Translations under genes and position numbers: made by a program
The notes under the pieces: generated by a model
Told to the model about the DNA's origin: nothing
Seen by the model: the letters and a program-made list of their open reading frames with translations, nothing else
The model's database searches: none
Shown here: piece after piece, positions 17,325 through 26,669 of the stretch
Layout of the letters: each line of letters opens with the position of its first letter
Numbering within the stretch: position 1 is the first letter of the stretch
Assembly: GCA_964549765.1 (NCBI GenBank)
Contig: CAZJWR010000013.1
Span: 1-64,000 of the forward strand
Reading direction: 5' to 3'
Origin: CAZJWR01 sp964549765
GTDB lineage: Bacteria > Zixibacteria > MSB-5A5 > GN15 > JAAZOE01
DNA length: 64,000 nt

Positions 17325-18542
17325 ATGCTGACTTTTCGGATAGCCTGGCGCAACATCTTTCGGCAAAAGCGGCGGACGATCCTGACCGTGCTGTCGATTT
17401 TCGGCGGTTTTACCCTCTCGGCTCTGTCCATCGGATGGGCCGACGGAACGTACAATCGCATCATCGATATGTTCACCCGCAATCGTCTCGGCCATATCCA
17501 GATTCACGCCACAGGGTATCTCGACCGGCCGTCGCTCTACAAGAATATCCCGGATTATCAGCAGGTGGGCGGGGAAATCGCCGACGTTCCGGGCGTCCAG
17601 GCCTGGTCGCCGCGTCTTTATGCAGCCGGGCTGGCGTCAATCGGAGATAAAAGTTCGGGCGTGCAGGTGATCGGGATCGACCCGGAGCGCGAAAATATCG
17701 CGACGCATTTCGATAAACAGGTGACGGAGGGGAAACGGTTACCCCGTGAACCGGAGCATCAGGTCCTTCTGGGCAAGGGGTTGGCCAAGACATTAAAAGC
17801 CGGGATCGGGGATTCGGTCGTTATCGTGTCGCAGGCCGCCGACGGTTCCATCGCCAACGACATTTATGCCGTCATCGGTATTGTCGAAAGCGGCGATATG
17901 GCTCAGGATCGCAGTTCCTTTTATCTTCACCTGAAAGATGCCCAGAATCTATTCGTCCTGTCCGGAGTCGTCCACGAGATCGTGGTTATCGTCGATAAAT
18001 TGAATCAGGTATCGGCGATCACGGAGCAGATCAGGGCGAGGCTGGACAACCCCGGTTTCGACGTGGAACCGTGGCAGGTGTTCGCCCGGTCGTTTTACAT
18101 CGCCATGACGGCCGACAAGAAAGGTTCATGGATCATGCTGTTTGTCGTCATTCTTATCGTCGCCATCGGCGTGCTCAACACCGTCCTGATGACTGTGCTG
18201 GAACGGACCCGGGAGTATGGCGTGCTGCGCGCGGTAGGCACCGGCCCGGGTCAGATATTCCGGCTGGTGATTTACGAGGTATTTCTCATGGCCTGCATCG
18301 GGATCGTCATCGGGGCAATCCTCAGCCTAGGGGCCAATTATGCGCTGTCGTTACACGGCATTCCCATGCCGGAGACGTTCACCTATGGCGGGGTCGAATT
18401 TTCTCATTATTATTCCGAGGTGAACGCGCACAGCTTTTATATCCCGGCCATAACGGTCATGTTGGCGGCGATGATTATCAGTATTTTCCCGGCGCTCAAG
18501 GCGGCCCGGATCGAACCGGCCCGGGCATTGCGGACGCATTAA
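17325..18542 (+). CDS. FtsX/LolC/MacB-type ABC permease
   Basis: Inner-membrane permease of the LolE/MacB architecture, 405 aa. The N-terminal segment RIAWRNIFRQKRRTILTVLSIF carries the first membrane span. A large periplasmic domain (about residues 45-270, including an LGKGLAKTLKAGIGDSVVIV stretch) follows. Three C-terminal spans complete the protein, with ERTREYGVLRAVGTGPGQI between them and a final SIFPALKAARIEPARALR. This topology belongs to mechanotransmitting ABC systems (LolCDE, MacAB) that move lipoproteins or envelope molecules without carrying them through the membrane. It pairs with the next gene, a paralog, and the ATPase that follows. The start at ATG 17325 is the one aligned with the family; an upstream TTG/GTG is possible. 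Confidence 0.88.
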   Translation: MLTFRIAWRNIFRQKRRTILTVLSIFGGFTLSALSIGWADGTYNRIIDMFTRNRLGHIQIHATGYLDRPSLYKNIPDYQQVGGEIADVPGVQAWSPRLYAAGLASIGDKSSGVQVIGIDPERENIATHFDKQVTEGKRLPREPEHQVLLGKGLAKTLKAGIGDSVVIVSQAADGSIANDIYAVIGIVESGDMAQDRSSFYLHLKDAQNLFVLSGVVHEIVVIVDKLNQVSAITEQIRARLDNPGFDVEPWQVFARSFYIAMTADKKGSWIMLFVVILIVAIGVLNTVLMTVLERTREYGVLRAVGTGPGQIFRLVIYEVFLMACIGIVIGAILSLGANYALSLHGIPMPETFTYGGVEFSHYYSEVNAHSFYIPAITVMLAAMIISIFPALKAARIEPARALRTH

Positions 18543-18555
18543 GGCGAGGTGTCTC

Positions 18556-19782
18556 GTGTGGTTGCAGATCAAACTGGCGATTCGTAACATTTTCCGCAAC
18601 AAACGGCGGACGTTTATCGCCGGGTTCGCCATCGGCATCGGCCTGGCGGCGTTGATTTTTACCGACGCCCTGGTCATCGGCATGGAATACAACATGATTG
18701 CGTCGGCCACGGAATCGTTCATGGGTGAAGGTCAGATCCATCGCAAGGGGTTTCGCGATTCGTACGACGTCGAAGAAACCATCGTCGATCCCGAAGATAT
18801 CATCCGACGGCTGGGGCAGGAACCGATGGTGGCGCATTTCACGTCGCGCGTGCTGTCGTTCGCCATGATCACCTCGCCTGCCAACGTCAGCTCCGTGACG
18901 ATGGTCGGGATCGATCCGGAAACGGAACGGCATCTGTCGCAGATCGACGACGCCATGATCAAAGGCGACTATTTCGCCGGCGACAATATGCGGGATATCG
19001 TCATCGGCAGCAAACTGGCCGAAATTCTCGAAGTCGACATCGGCAGCCGTGTCGTGTTGACGGTGGCCCAGGCGCACACCGGCGATTTGGCCCAGGAGAT
19101 GTTTCGCGTTTCGGGGATATATCATTTCAACATCCGGGAAATGGACCTGGCCATGGCTTTCGTGCGTCTGCCCAAGGCGCAGCAGATGCTGAATCTGGAT
19201 CACGGCATACACGAGATCGCCATCATGTTCAAGACGGAAACGTTCGGCCGGGGAAAAAGCGATCCCTTCTGGCAGCGCTATTCGCAGAACGGTAACGTTG
19301 CGGTGCCGTGGACGGTGTTGATGCCGATGCTGGCCAAGTCGATCGAGGTATCGCAATTCGCGACGTTTCTGGTGGGCGTCATCCTGTTCGGCGTGGTCGC
19401 GCTGGGGATCGTCAACACTCTGTTTATGTCGATGCACGAGCGGATGTTCGAATTCGGCGTGCTGCGGGCAGTCGGGACGCCGGCGATGGCCATGGGACGG
19501 CTCATTATGTTCGAGGCCGGGGCGCTGGCGATGTTAAGCATCGTCCTCGGCGCGATCCTGGGACTGATCGTGACTTATATCGTGATGCTGACGGGCATCA
19601 ACTATACCGGAATCGAATTCGCGGGAGTGACATTCCGCAAGTTGTTGTACCCCGTGCTCACCTTCAAGCAGTTTGTCATTTATCCGGCGGTCGTATTTGT
19701 CTTCACGCTTCTGGTAGCGCTGTATCCGGCCGCGTATGCCGCGCGTCTATCGCCGGCCAAAGCCATGCGGCGAAGTTTTTAG
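18556..19782 (+). CDS. FtsX/LolE/MacB-type ABC permease (second subunit)
   Basis: Paralog of the preceding permease, 408 aa, GTG start at 18556 with GAGG 6 bp upstream. It has the same plan: IRNIFRNKRRTFIAGFAIGIG as first span, a periplasmic domain up to about residue 265 (GSKLAEILEVDIGSRVVLTV), then three spans including HERMFEFGVLRAVGTPAMAMG. It ends in AAYAARLSPAKAMRRSF. Together the two would form a LolCE-like heterodimer. Its stop lies 13 bp before the ATG of the ATPase, so the three are one transcription unit. Specific cargo cannot be read from the sequence. Confidence 0.88.
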   Translation: MWLQIKLAIRNIFRNKRRTFIAGFAIGIGLAALIFTDALVIGMEYNMIASATESFMGEGQIHRKGFRDSYDVEETIVDPEDIIRRLGQEPMVAHFTSRVLSFAMITSPANVSSVTMVGIDPETERHLSQIDDAMIKGDYFAGDNMRDIVIGSKLAEILEVDIGSRVVLTVAQAHTGDLAQEMFRVSGIYHFNIREMDLAMAFVRLPKAQQMLNLDHGIHEIAIMFKTETFGRGKSDPFWQRYSQNGNVAVPWTVLMPMLAKSIEVSQFATFLVGVILFGVVALGIVNTLFMSMHERMFEFGVLRAVGTPAMAMGRLIMFEAGALAMLSIVLGAILGLIVTYIVMLTGINYTGIEFAGVTFRKLLYPVLTFKQFVIYPAVVFVFTLLVALYPAAYAARLSPAKAMRRSF

Positions 19783-19795
19783 TAAGGAGTTGGAT

Positions 19796-20500
19796 ATGTC
19801 GGAAACCGGCAACGGCAATCTGATCGTCACCAAAGCGGTCACCAAGACTTACCATGACAATGGCGTCCCGGTCGAGGCGGTGCGCGGCATCGACCTGACC
19901 ATCGCCAAAGGCGAATTCACCGCCATCGTGGGACCCTCCGGTTCGGGGAAAACGACCTTCCTCAATGTCATCTCCGGGCTGGATTCGGTCACCTCGGGCG
20001 AGGTTTGGCTGGCAGGACGGAAACTGTCCGACATGAGCGGCAGAGAACTGTCCGACTTCCGGCGCGATCACATCGGGTTTATTTTTCAGGCCTACAATCT
20101 CATCCCGGTGCTGACGGTAGAGGAAAACGTCGAATACATCATGTTGTTGCAGGAGGTCCCCAAAGACGAACGGCATCGACGCATAAATGAAATCTTGAAG
20201 GAACTGGGGATCGACAAATATACCAACCGCCTGCCGACCAAATTGTCGGGCGGGCAGCAGCAGCGGGTGGCGGTGGCGCGTGCCATGGTGTCCCGGCCGT
20301 CGCTGATTCTGGCCGATGAGCCGACCGCCAATCTCGATTCCAAAACCGGCGCCGAACTGCTGGACATGATGCGCGACCTGAACGAGAAAAGCGGGATGAC
20401 CTTCTTGTTCTCCACGCATGACCAGAAAATCATGGAGCGCGCCCGCCGATTGGTGACACTCGAAGACGGCGTTATTCAAAGCGACGAACGGCGGGAATAG
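19796..20500 (+). CDS. LolD/MacB-type ABC transporter ATPase
   Basis: Cytosolic ATP-binding subunit, 234 aa, for the two FtsX-type permeases upstream. Walker A is GPSGSGKTT (~44-52), the Q-loop lies in FIFQAYNLIPVLTVEEN, the signature is LSGGQQQRVAVARA, Walker B is LILADEPTANLD and the H-loop is FSTHD. The LIPVLTVEEN Q-loop context and length are those of the LolD/MacB group. The ATG at 19796 with AAGGAG 8 bp upstream is preferred; a longer frame reaching into the permease has no ribosome site. A barrel protein gene follows 20 bp downstream. Confidence 0.92.
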   Translation: MSETGNGNLIVTKAVTKTYHDNGVPVEAVRGIDLTIAKGEFTAIVGPSGSGKTTFLNVISGLDSVTSGEVWLAGRKLSDMSGRELSDFRRDHIGFIFQAYNLIPVLTVEENVEYIMLLQEVPKDERHRRINEILKELGIDKYTNRLPTKLSGGQQQRVAVARAMVSRPSLILADEPTANLDSKTGAELLDMMRDLNEKSGMTFLFSTHDQKIMERARRLVTLEDGVIQSDERRE

Positions 20501-20522
20501 CCGACGTGCGCGACGGGGACAT

Positions 20523-21803
20523 ATGCGGGGACAAATGATAAGGCGAGTGTTTTTCGCCGCTTTGACCATTGCCGTGGGGACGTTCGGCGGTGATCTGTCG
20601 GCGTCGCCGATATCGATCAGCGGATATTACAAGAATTTCTCGACGGCGCTCAAACAGCCCAATATCGAAGACCTTCCGGGATACACGGACCGGCCCATGG
20701 TAGGGGCGGTGACCAACCGACTGCGGCTTCAGGGCGATGTGCGCTTTTCCAAAAAAGTGTCGCTGAATGCCGCCTATGATCTGTCCCCCCGCATACAGGA
20801 CCGGTCGCTATTCGGGAACTCGGCCCTTATGATCGGACTAAATACCTCGACCTATCGCGCCGTCGATATAGATCAGCGCTTGTTCCCGCGAGATTCCGAC
20901 GACGTCGAGAGTTTTGCCGTCGTGCAGAATCTGGATCGATTGTTTCTCACTGTTCACGCCCCGTGGGCCGACATGTATGTCGGCCGCCAGGCGATATCAT
21001 GGGGATCGGCGCGGGTGATCAATCCCACCGACGTCATCGTGCCGTTCATGTTCAATGATCTCGATGTCGAGGACCGGATCGGGGTCGACGCCGTCAGGGT
21101 GCGGATACCGGTCGGTATGATGTCGGAGATTGACGCCGGATATGTGTTCGGGGACGATTTCGCCTTCAACCGGAGCGCGCCGTTTTTACGCACCCGGCTC
21201 TATCATTGGAAAACGGATATAACGCTTATCGCCGTCGGCTTTCGCCGGAATTTGCTGGCGGGATTCGACGTTACGCGCGCTATTGGCGGGGCCGGTTTCT
21301 GGATCGAGAGCGCCTATGTATTTGCCGGGGCGCTGGGCAAAAATCTCCGCAATTCGGAAGACGATTATTTCCGGGCAAGCATCGGCGCCGATTATAGCCT
21401 GCGGGACGGAACGTATTTGTTCGCCGAGTATCATTTCAACCAGGCCGGGTCGTGCGACCCTGACCGCTATTCATCCCGGCTCCAGACGGTAGCGTATCAG
21501 GAAGGGGCGGTGTATCTTATGGGGCGCCATTATCTGACACCGGGAATCACGTATCAGATGACGCCGCTGATCACGCTGACCGGTGAGGCGATGGTGAATT
21601 TATGCGGGCCGTCGCTGTTTATTCTGCCCCGGGTGGATTATAATATCGCCGAAAATATCTATATCGCAGGGGGAATATATCTGGGGATCGGCGGCGCCCC
21701 CCGTTTCGCGTACGATCCCCGTACCGGCCCGGAAATTGTACTGCGATCGGAATTCGGGGCGTACCCCGATATCTTTTTCACGTCGTTCAGGATCTACTTT
21801 TAG
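20523..21803 (+). CDS. Outer-membrane beta-barrel protein
   Basis: Exported 426-aa protein with a signal peptide (MIRRVFFAALTIAVGTFGGDLSA). The rest is rich in alternating, aromatic-girdled strands (ISISGYYKNFSTAL, LRLQGDVRF, DMYVGRQAISWGSARVINPTD, TYLFAEYHFNQAG) ending in FFTSFRIYF with the terminal Phe of BAM substrates. The GRQAISWG motif recalls DUF1302/alginate-export-like porins. As last gene of the LolA-FtsX-FtsX-ATPase run it is the natural outer-membrane end of that system. GGGG precedes both the ATG at 20523 and the one at 20535, so the start is uncertain by four codons. It overlaps the 3' end of the convergent isoprenoid gene by 17 bp. Confidence 0.75.
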   Translation: MRGQMIRRVFFAALTIAVGTFGGDLSASPISISGYYKNFSTALKQPNIEDLPGYTDRPMVGAVTNRLRLQGDVRFSKKVSLNAAYDLSPRIQDRSLFGNSALMIGLNTSTYRAVDIDQRLFPRDSDDVESFAVVQNLDRLFLTVHAPWADMYVGRQAISWGSARVINPTDVIVPFMFNDLDVEDRIGVDAVRVRIPVGMMSEIDAGYVFGDDFAFNRSAPFLRTRLYHWKTDITLIAVGFRRNLLAGFDVTRAIGGAGFWIESAYVFAGALGKNLRNSEDDYFRASIGADYSLRDGTYLFAEYHFNQAGSCDPDRYSSRLQTVAYQEGAVYLMGRHYLTPGITYQMTPLITLTGEAMVNLCGPSLFILPRVDYNIAENIYIAGGIYLGIGGAPRFAYDPRTGPEIVLRSEFGAYPDIFFTSFRIYF

Positions 21804-22752
21804 CTCCGTATCCCGAATATAACCCGAATATCCGGTGCGCCCGTACGCGGCCGACCGCCTCGGCGGTGCTTTCCAGCGACCGCGCATATTCAGTTACATA
21901 TTCTTCCGTTTCCGGCAGACGCAGCGGCGATAATAGTCGTGACGTCATATGAACATGCCCGATAACCTCGGCAAACAAACGGGCGGCGCTATCTGAATAG
22001 AGCAGTCGTTCGGCGATATGGTGCAAAGCGTCTTCCCGCCGCATCGCCGCTTGCCGGGAGGCGCCCAATATGAAACGGGCGGCATAGTTTAGCCGGCCCT
22101 GCCGAAAATCCTCGTCGATGTCTTGAAAATCGTCCAGTATCTGTCCGGCCACGGCCAGTTTGTCAAAGGCCTCGGAAATGCAATTCATATGATCGGGGTG
22201 ATTCGCCAGGCAGCACACCGCCGCCGCCCCGATTTTGAAAATTGACGACACGCGCGCGTGGCCATCGCGCATTTGGGTCAACGAGACCCGTCGCCGCCGC
22301 TGCATGGCATCAACTTCAATAATAGCCACGGATGTTTCCTTGAGGTATCCGGAGAAGAAATCCCAGAAGCGGTTCTCGTTGGGCACGTGCCGGGAAAAGA
22401 CTTTGCAACCTTCCGCCAAAAAATGATCGGCGGCGCCGAGCAGACAGGACGCTGACGTCTGTCCGTCAAAGAGATCATCCTTGATGCGCACCGCGAGGAA
22501 GACGCAGTATTGACCCCAGAGGATATCGTTGAGCGTGCCTTTGTCGAGCCTATTTGAAGACATGCGTCCGTACTTCCGAGCCAGCCAGGCGGGAAACAAT
22601 AGCCAGTATGGTTGTGATCGGACGGGATCGTCGCATTCGGTTCGGCTGTGGGTTTCACGATAGAAACGCCGGATATACCGGTGGAATTCCTGTCGCATGG
22701 CCGGCGACCAAGATGCGATGCTGTCTTCGATGTACGAATTCAGCGGAAACAC
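21787..22752 (-). CDS. Isoprenoid-synthase-fold enzyme (polyprenyl synthetase-like)
   Basis: A 321-aa all-helical protein with two aspartate-rich motifs at the spacing of class I isoprenoid synthases: DDLFD near residue 90 and DDFQDIDED near 205. The surrounding text (RIKDDLFDGQ, AFDKLAVAGQILDDFQDIDEDF) fits the fold of prenyl-diphosphate synthases and class I terpene cyclases, but the first motif lacks the full DDxxxxD of chain-elongating enzymes, so cyclase or transferase roles are possible. The GTG at 22752 is preferred since GGGGGAG lies 5 bp upstream; a TTG at 22779 is possible. It is the last gene after a kinase and a small leader-like peptide, suggesting it acts on or with that peptide. 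Confidence 0.65.
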   Translation of the reverse strand: MFPLNSYIEDSIASWSPAMRQEFHRYIRRFYRETHSRTECDDPVRSQPYWLLFPAWLARKYGRMSSNRLDKGTLNDILWGQYCVFLAVRIKDDLFDGQTSASCLLGAADHFLAEGCKVFSRHVPNENRFWDFFSGYLKETSVAIIEVDAMQRRRRVSLTQMRDGHARVSSIFKIGAAAVCCLANHPDHMNCISEAFDKLAVAGQILDDFQDIDEDFRQGRLNYAARFILGASRQAAMRREDALHHIAERLLYSDSAARLFAEVIGHVHMTSRLLSPLRLPETEEYVTEYARSLESTAEAVGRVRAHRIFGLYSGYGAKSRS

Positions 22753-22887
22753 GATTGCTCCCCCATAACGATGTGTCAAAGGCGCATCCTCGTCAATACA
22801 GACAAGTGAAATTCGCGCTCAGCGCCCTCGACATCTTTGGTATCAGGCCCCGTGAAGCGAAAAGCTATCGCTGAAAAGCACCGGTGG

Positions 22888-23160
22888 CTACTTCATCTCT
22901 TCCTTGTCGGGATAGTATGGACTCCACGGCGGCGGCTCCCACGGCGCGTTGCCCTTGGCGACGCTGTTGAATGCGCGCAGGACGGTGGCCGGATCTGAAA
23001 CCTGCGGATTATTCAACATATCATCCAGCTTGCGGCGATCGTCGCTGGCTAACGTCCAGCCTTTGCCCGCCAGCGCCTTGTCCGCGTCGGACAGAATGTC
23101 TTCAAGGAAATCCTTGTCCGTGAACGCCTCGTGAATCACTTCTGTCAATGTCTTCTCCAT
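22888..23160 (-). CDS. Nif11/NHLP-leader-like small peptide (candidate RiPP precursor)
   Basis: A 90-aa acidic protein. Residues ~5-50 (EVIHEAFTDKDFLEDILSDA, then DKALAGKGWTLASDDRRKL) have the pattern of Nif11/Os1348-type leader peptides: a short helix, an F-x-x-x-x-L-x-x-D-x-x-x-AL core and a second helix. A hinge (NSVAKGN) leads to a short tail APWEPPPWSPYYPDKEEMK, rich in Trp, Tyr and Pro with no Cys, Ser-rich or Thr-rich core. The ATG at 23160 is chosen because GGAG lies 6 bp upstream; the ATG four codons earlier has no such site. It lies 31 bp after a kinase gene and 135 bp before an isoprenoid-fold enzyme. A non-modified small regulatory protein is the alternative. Confidence 0.5.
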   Translation of the reverse strand: MEKTLTEVIHEAFTDKDFLEDILSDADKALAGKGWTLASDDRRKLDDMLNNPQVSDPATVLRAFNSVAKGNAPWEPPPWSPYYPDKEEMK

Positions 23161-23191
23161 TACCAACTCCATTGTGAAAAGTGACGGTTAA

Positions 23192-25699
23192 CTATTTCAA
23201 CAATTGTTGTAGACGGTTTCGTACATTGCCGGCCTCCGTACTCGTGGAATCATACGAGAGGTACTTGACATACTGCCGGACAGCTCCCTGATTGTCGCCC
23301 AGTGATTCGCAGACGGCACCCAGCATGCGATACGCATCCGCTCGAGACGGATCGATTTCCATGACTCGGGTAAACTGCGCCCGGGCCGGTTCCCATTCAC
23401 GCTCCTGATAAAGCAGGGAACCGAACAGCGCATGTAAATCAGCGTCGTTCGGCCGCAGCGCCAGCGCCTTTCGATAGCAGCGGATGGCGTTGTCGGTGAA
23501 TCCCATGTAGGTATGATTCCGCGCCAGCATGCCGTAAACCGTGGCTTCATCCTGTCCGCGATTTTCCTGTTCCTGGATATACAATTGCTCGTATCGCATG
23601 GCCGCATTTCGGTCGCCCAATTTGTAGGCGACGCCGGACAGGAGGCCGTAAGTGTGCGGATAAACCGGAGTAATCGATAACGACTGCTCCAATATGCGTC
23701 GCGCTTGGGGGTAATCGCCCAGCATGCAGTAATTGGCTCCGAGCAGATAATAGGCCGGGGGATGACGCCAGCGCGCTTCCACCGCCGGCCTCAGGGCATC
23801 GACGGCGGCCCCGTATTCTCCCAGACTGTAGCGGGCCCGCGCCAGTTCATATAGCAGGATATTGTTACCCGGCGAATAGACCAGCGCCAGTTGCAGGGCG
23901 TTCACGCGCGACTGATCGTCGTCTTTGATATAGGCTCCGGCCCAACTGATCATGGCCTGTTCGAATGGATTGGCCTGCGCCTCAAGTTCGAGCAGCTTGT
24001 TGTAATGCATCACCGCCGAGTCGACATCACCGCGCTGCATCAGGAGCGATATCATCCATATCCGCGGGGCGACGAAGGTGGAATCGAGATCGATGGCGCG
24101 CCGCAAATACCGTTCCGAGCCGGCCACCCCATTGAAGAGAAATTCGCTGGCCTGCATGAACGCCTTGAGGGCATCAAGATTTTGCGTTCGGCGGGACAGC
24201 CACGGCTGCAAATCGGTCTGGTAATTCCCCTGGAGGACGCGCGTCTGAAAGAAACTGAGCATCTGTTTCGACATGGACGCGACCGCGGCCGGGAGTGAGT
24301 CCTCGTCGGCGACGACGGCATCGCAGGATTTCAAGACTTCACCATCGGCAGGTTCGATAATGTTGGCCGTTATCTTGTATTCCGTTGTGGTTTTATGAAT
24401 CGTGCCGTCGATGATGTAGGCGATATCGGCATCACGCATGACGCGATAAAGACGGGGATCACGGTCGGGATCCTCGGTGTTGAATTTGTCGCGGATAAGG
24501 GCGTTCAGGCTGAGCGGATCGACCGCCCCGATGTTGCTCACCCCGGTTAGATTACTCACGAACAGCACTTGAATCAACGACGGCCACGCGGATGTCTCCT
24601 CGCGCGAGGCCAGATCGTGGAACGGCAATATCCCGATTCTCCAAGCGGTCCCTTTCCGGATCGGCGCTTTGTGGGCGATATACGATCGAGCCACCCAGAT
24701 AAACACCGCGATGAAGAGCAGGCTGAAAAATGCCGTAAGCAATACCATGTGCTTCCTCATTCTCGTCGGTCGTCGGGCCAAACCGGGGACAGATTCGGCT
24801 CCCAGGAGATCGAGGATTTCGGCCATCGACTGCGGTCGTTTGCCGGGATTCTTCTCCAGGCATCTCCGGTACAGCACCTGCAGCGGGAGCGGAATGTCGT
24901 CGCGCATTTCCGTGATATCGGATGCGGGCGAATGTATGATCGAATAGGCGATACCCGGAGCGTTGTCGCCGCGGAACGGCATCTTTTGGGTCAGCAGGCG
25001 ATATAACAATACGCCCAATGACCAGACATCGGTACGCCTATCCACCGGTTCGCCCGATATTTGTTCGGGGGAATTGTACCCCATCGTTCCCAGAACAGTG
25101 TCCGCTCCGGTCAGGCTCTCCCTGCCCGTGATACGGGCCAGGCCGAAATCGAGGATTTTGACACGGCCGTCACGGCAGACGCAGATATTACCGGGCTTGA
25201 TATCGCGATGAATGACGCCCCGCTCGTGCGCCACGAGAAGCCCCCGCGCCACCTGAATGATGATTGCCGTGGTTTCATCGACGCTGAGCGGTCCTCGTTC
25301 GAGAATAACATCGAGGGGTTCGCCTTCGATATATTCCATGGCAATGAACGGATACCCTTGATAATCGGCGACTTCGTAAATGGTGACGATGTTGGGATGA
25401 TTCATCCCGGCGGCGGCTTGGGCCTCACGACGAAAACGGGCGATGGCTTTGTCGTCCTTCAAGAACGGACGAGGAAGAAATTTCAGGGCGACCTTGCGGC
25501 CCAGATCGCTATCCTCGGCGAGATAGACGTCGCCCATACCGCCGGATCCGATCCTCTGCAGGATCGAATACCGGCTGACCAGGGCACCCTCGGCAAGCGC
25601 GATATACGACAGCGTTCTGTCGTTTTCGTTGCGATCTGAATGCAAGATAAAGTCCCGTTCGCTGTCGGCCGTCGGTAGATTTTCGGCGTGCGGAGTCAA
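23192..25699 (-). CDS. Membrane Ser/Thr protein kinase with FlgO-like domain and TPRs
   Basis: Third member of the kinase-TPR family here, 835 aa. Kinase: GSGGMGDVYLAED (51-63), Lys73, HRDIKPGN (164-171) and DFG (184-186); all catalytic residues are present. A transmembrane helix around 318-342 (VLLTAFFSLLFIAVFIWVA) is followed by a FlgO/TolB-like region (GILPFHDLASREETSAWPSL) and TPR repeats, clearest at RPNDADLHALFGSLLYQERE and PSRADAYRMLGAVCESLGDN. It heads a leftward group with the leader-like peptide and the isoprenoid-fold enzyme, so it may gate their production or be controlled with them. A 158-bp gap precedes it. Confidence 0.9.
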   Translation of the reverse strand: MTPHAENLPTADSERDFILHSDRNENDRTLSYIALAEGALVSRYSILQRIGSGGMGDVYLAEDSDLGRKVALKFLPRPFLKDDKAIARFRREAQAAAGMNHPNIVTIYEVADYQGYPFIAMEYIEGEPLDVILERGPLSVDETTAIIIQVARGLLVAHERGVIHRDIKPGNICVCRDGRVKILDFGLARITGRESLTGADTVLGTMGYNSPEQISGEPVDRRTDVWSLGVLLYRLLTQKMPFRGDNAPGIAYSIIHSPASDITEMRDDIPLPLQVLYRRCLEKNPGKRPQSMAEILDLLGAESVPGLARRPTRMRKHMVLLTAFFSLLFIAVFIWVARSYIAHKAPIRKGTAWRIGILPFHDLASREETSAWPSLIQVLFVSNLTGVSNIGAVDPLSLNALIRDKFNTEDPDRDPRLYRVMRDADIAYIIDGTIHKTTTEYKITANIIEPADGEVLKSCDAVVADEDSLPAAVASMSKQMLSFFQTRVLQGNYQTDLQPWLSRRTQNLDALKAFMQASEFLFNGVAGSERYLRRAIDLDSTFVAPRIWMISLLMQRGDVDSAVMHYNKLLELEAQANPFEQAMISWAGAYIKDDDQSRVNALQLALVYSPGNNILLYELARARYSLGEYGAAVDALRPAVEARWRHPPAYYLLGANYCMLGDYPQARRILEQSLSITPVYPHTYGLLSGVAYKLGDRNAAMRYEQLYIQEQENRGQDEATVYGMLARNHTYMGFTDNAIRCYRKALALRPNDADLHALFGSLLYQEREWEPARAQFTRVMEIDPSRADAYRMLGAVCESLGDNQGAVRQYVKYLSYDSTSTEAGNVRNRLQQLLK

Positions 25700-25857
25700 A
25701 CATGGGGTGTGCTGCGATTTCCGGCTATCGATTTGATAGGCAATATCCTATACCGCCGGCCCTTTTTAATTATACGCATAATCCTCTCGTTTGTAAACAA
25801 AGAATGAGGGAAAATGGGCCGGGTCGGGCGATTATGGGGCGATATATCGTCCTGTTA

Positions 25858-26655
25858 TCATTTTTCCATCAATTCCTGTATTTCCTCCGGGATGGCGAAT
25901 AATGAATCGGGTATATCGATATTCTGCCTGATGTCGTTCATTTTCATAGTGCGTTCCTGCCCCATGATATTCAGTCGTGTCACAAATGGTATCAGGATAC
26001 CGTCGACGTCGCGGTAGTCCTCCAGCACGGCTTCAATCGGCAGATCGCCCATCTGATGCTTAAACACGGATTCCATCTTGACCAGCAGACCGCTTCCCTG
26101 GTCAAAATACATCGTCTCCGGTTGTCCCGATTGCGGCGTCATCACGACCTTGTAGACTGGCGCGCCGCCGACGCTGTCCGGCCCGACATATTCGGCCCGG
26201 GTATAATAGTCCCGCCAGTAGGCGAGTCTGTCGAAGGCGGCCTCCCGGAGAGCTTCGGTCAATTCCGCACCCTCCAGCAATCTCGGGCCGGACATCAGGG
26301 AATTCTCCCAAAAGATCGTTCCGTTGGTCCCGCTCCGAATTTCGCCGACGGCATCAGCCTGCGCCAACGTGAAAACGAGATTCGGCTTGGCGCTGTAAAC
26401 CTGGGTCTGCAGGCTTATACCGGCGCTTGGAATTTCCAGCGTTCCCTCAACGCAACGATTCGTGATTTTGTCGTAATTCTCGATCCCACCGCTTTTCTCG
26501 ACATACTGATCGAGGATTTTCTCGCCGGTCGGGGGCTCGTATTTGGCCGCTTCCCGGATATGGGAACAAGACAGGGACAGAAATATCATCGCAACGAAGA
26601 CGGCCATGATATTCCATGCCCTAAAATCGGCTTTACTTGTATCTCGGTATTCCAT
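25858..26655 (-). CDS. Lipoprotein, LolA/outer-membrane-lipoprotein-sorting-like
   Basis: A 265-aa predicted lipoprotein: hydrophobic segment (IMAVFVAMIFLSLSC) ending in a lipobox LSLSC, so diacylation at that Cys is expected. The mature part (GEKILDQYVEKSGGIENYDK, YVGPDSVGGAPVYKVVMTPQ, TMYFDQGSGLLVKMESV, LEDYRDVDGILIPFVTRLN) matches the repeated-strand pattern of LolA-like or DUF4292-like envelope proteins often seen in FCB bacteria. The ATG at 26655 has an AAGGAAGGAAAAAGAG-type ribosome site just upstream. It lies 14 bp after the S41 peptidase stop, so the two are co-transcribed, but no joint function is evident. Confidence 0.75.
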   Translation of the reverse strand: MEYRDTSKADFRAWNIMAVFVAMIFLSLSCSHIREAAKYEPPTGEKILDQYVEKSGGIENYDKITNRCVEGTLEIPSAGISLQTQVYSAKPNLVFTLAQADAVGEIRSGTNGTIFWENSLMSGPRLLEGAELTEALREAAFDRLAYWRDYYTRAEYVGPDSVGGAPVYKVVMTPQSGQPETMYFDQGSGLLVKMESVFKHQMGDLPIEAVLEDYRDVDGILIPFVTRLNIMGQERTMKMNDIRQNIDIPDSLFAIPEEIQELMEK

Positions 26656-26669
26656 CTCTTTTTCCTTCC

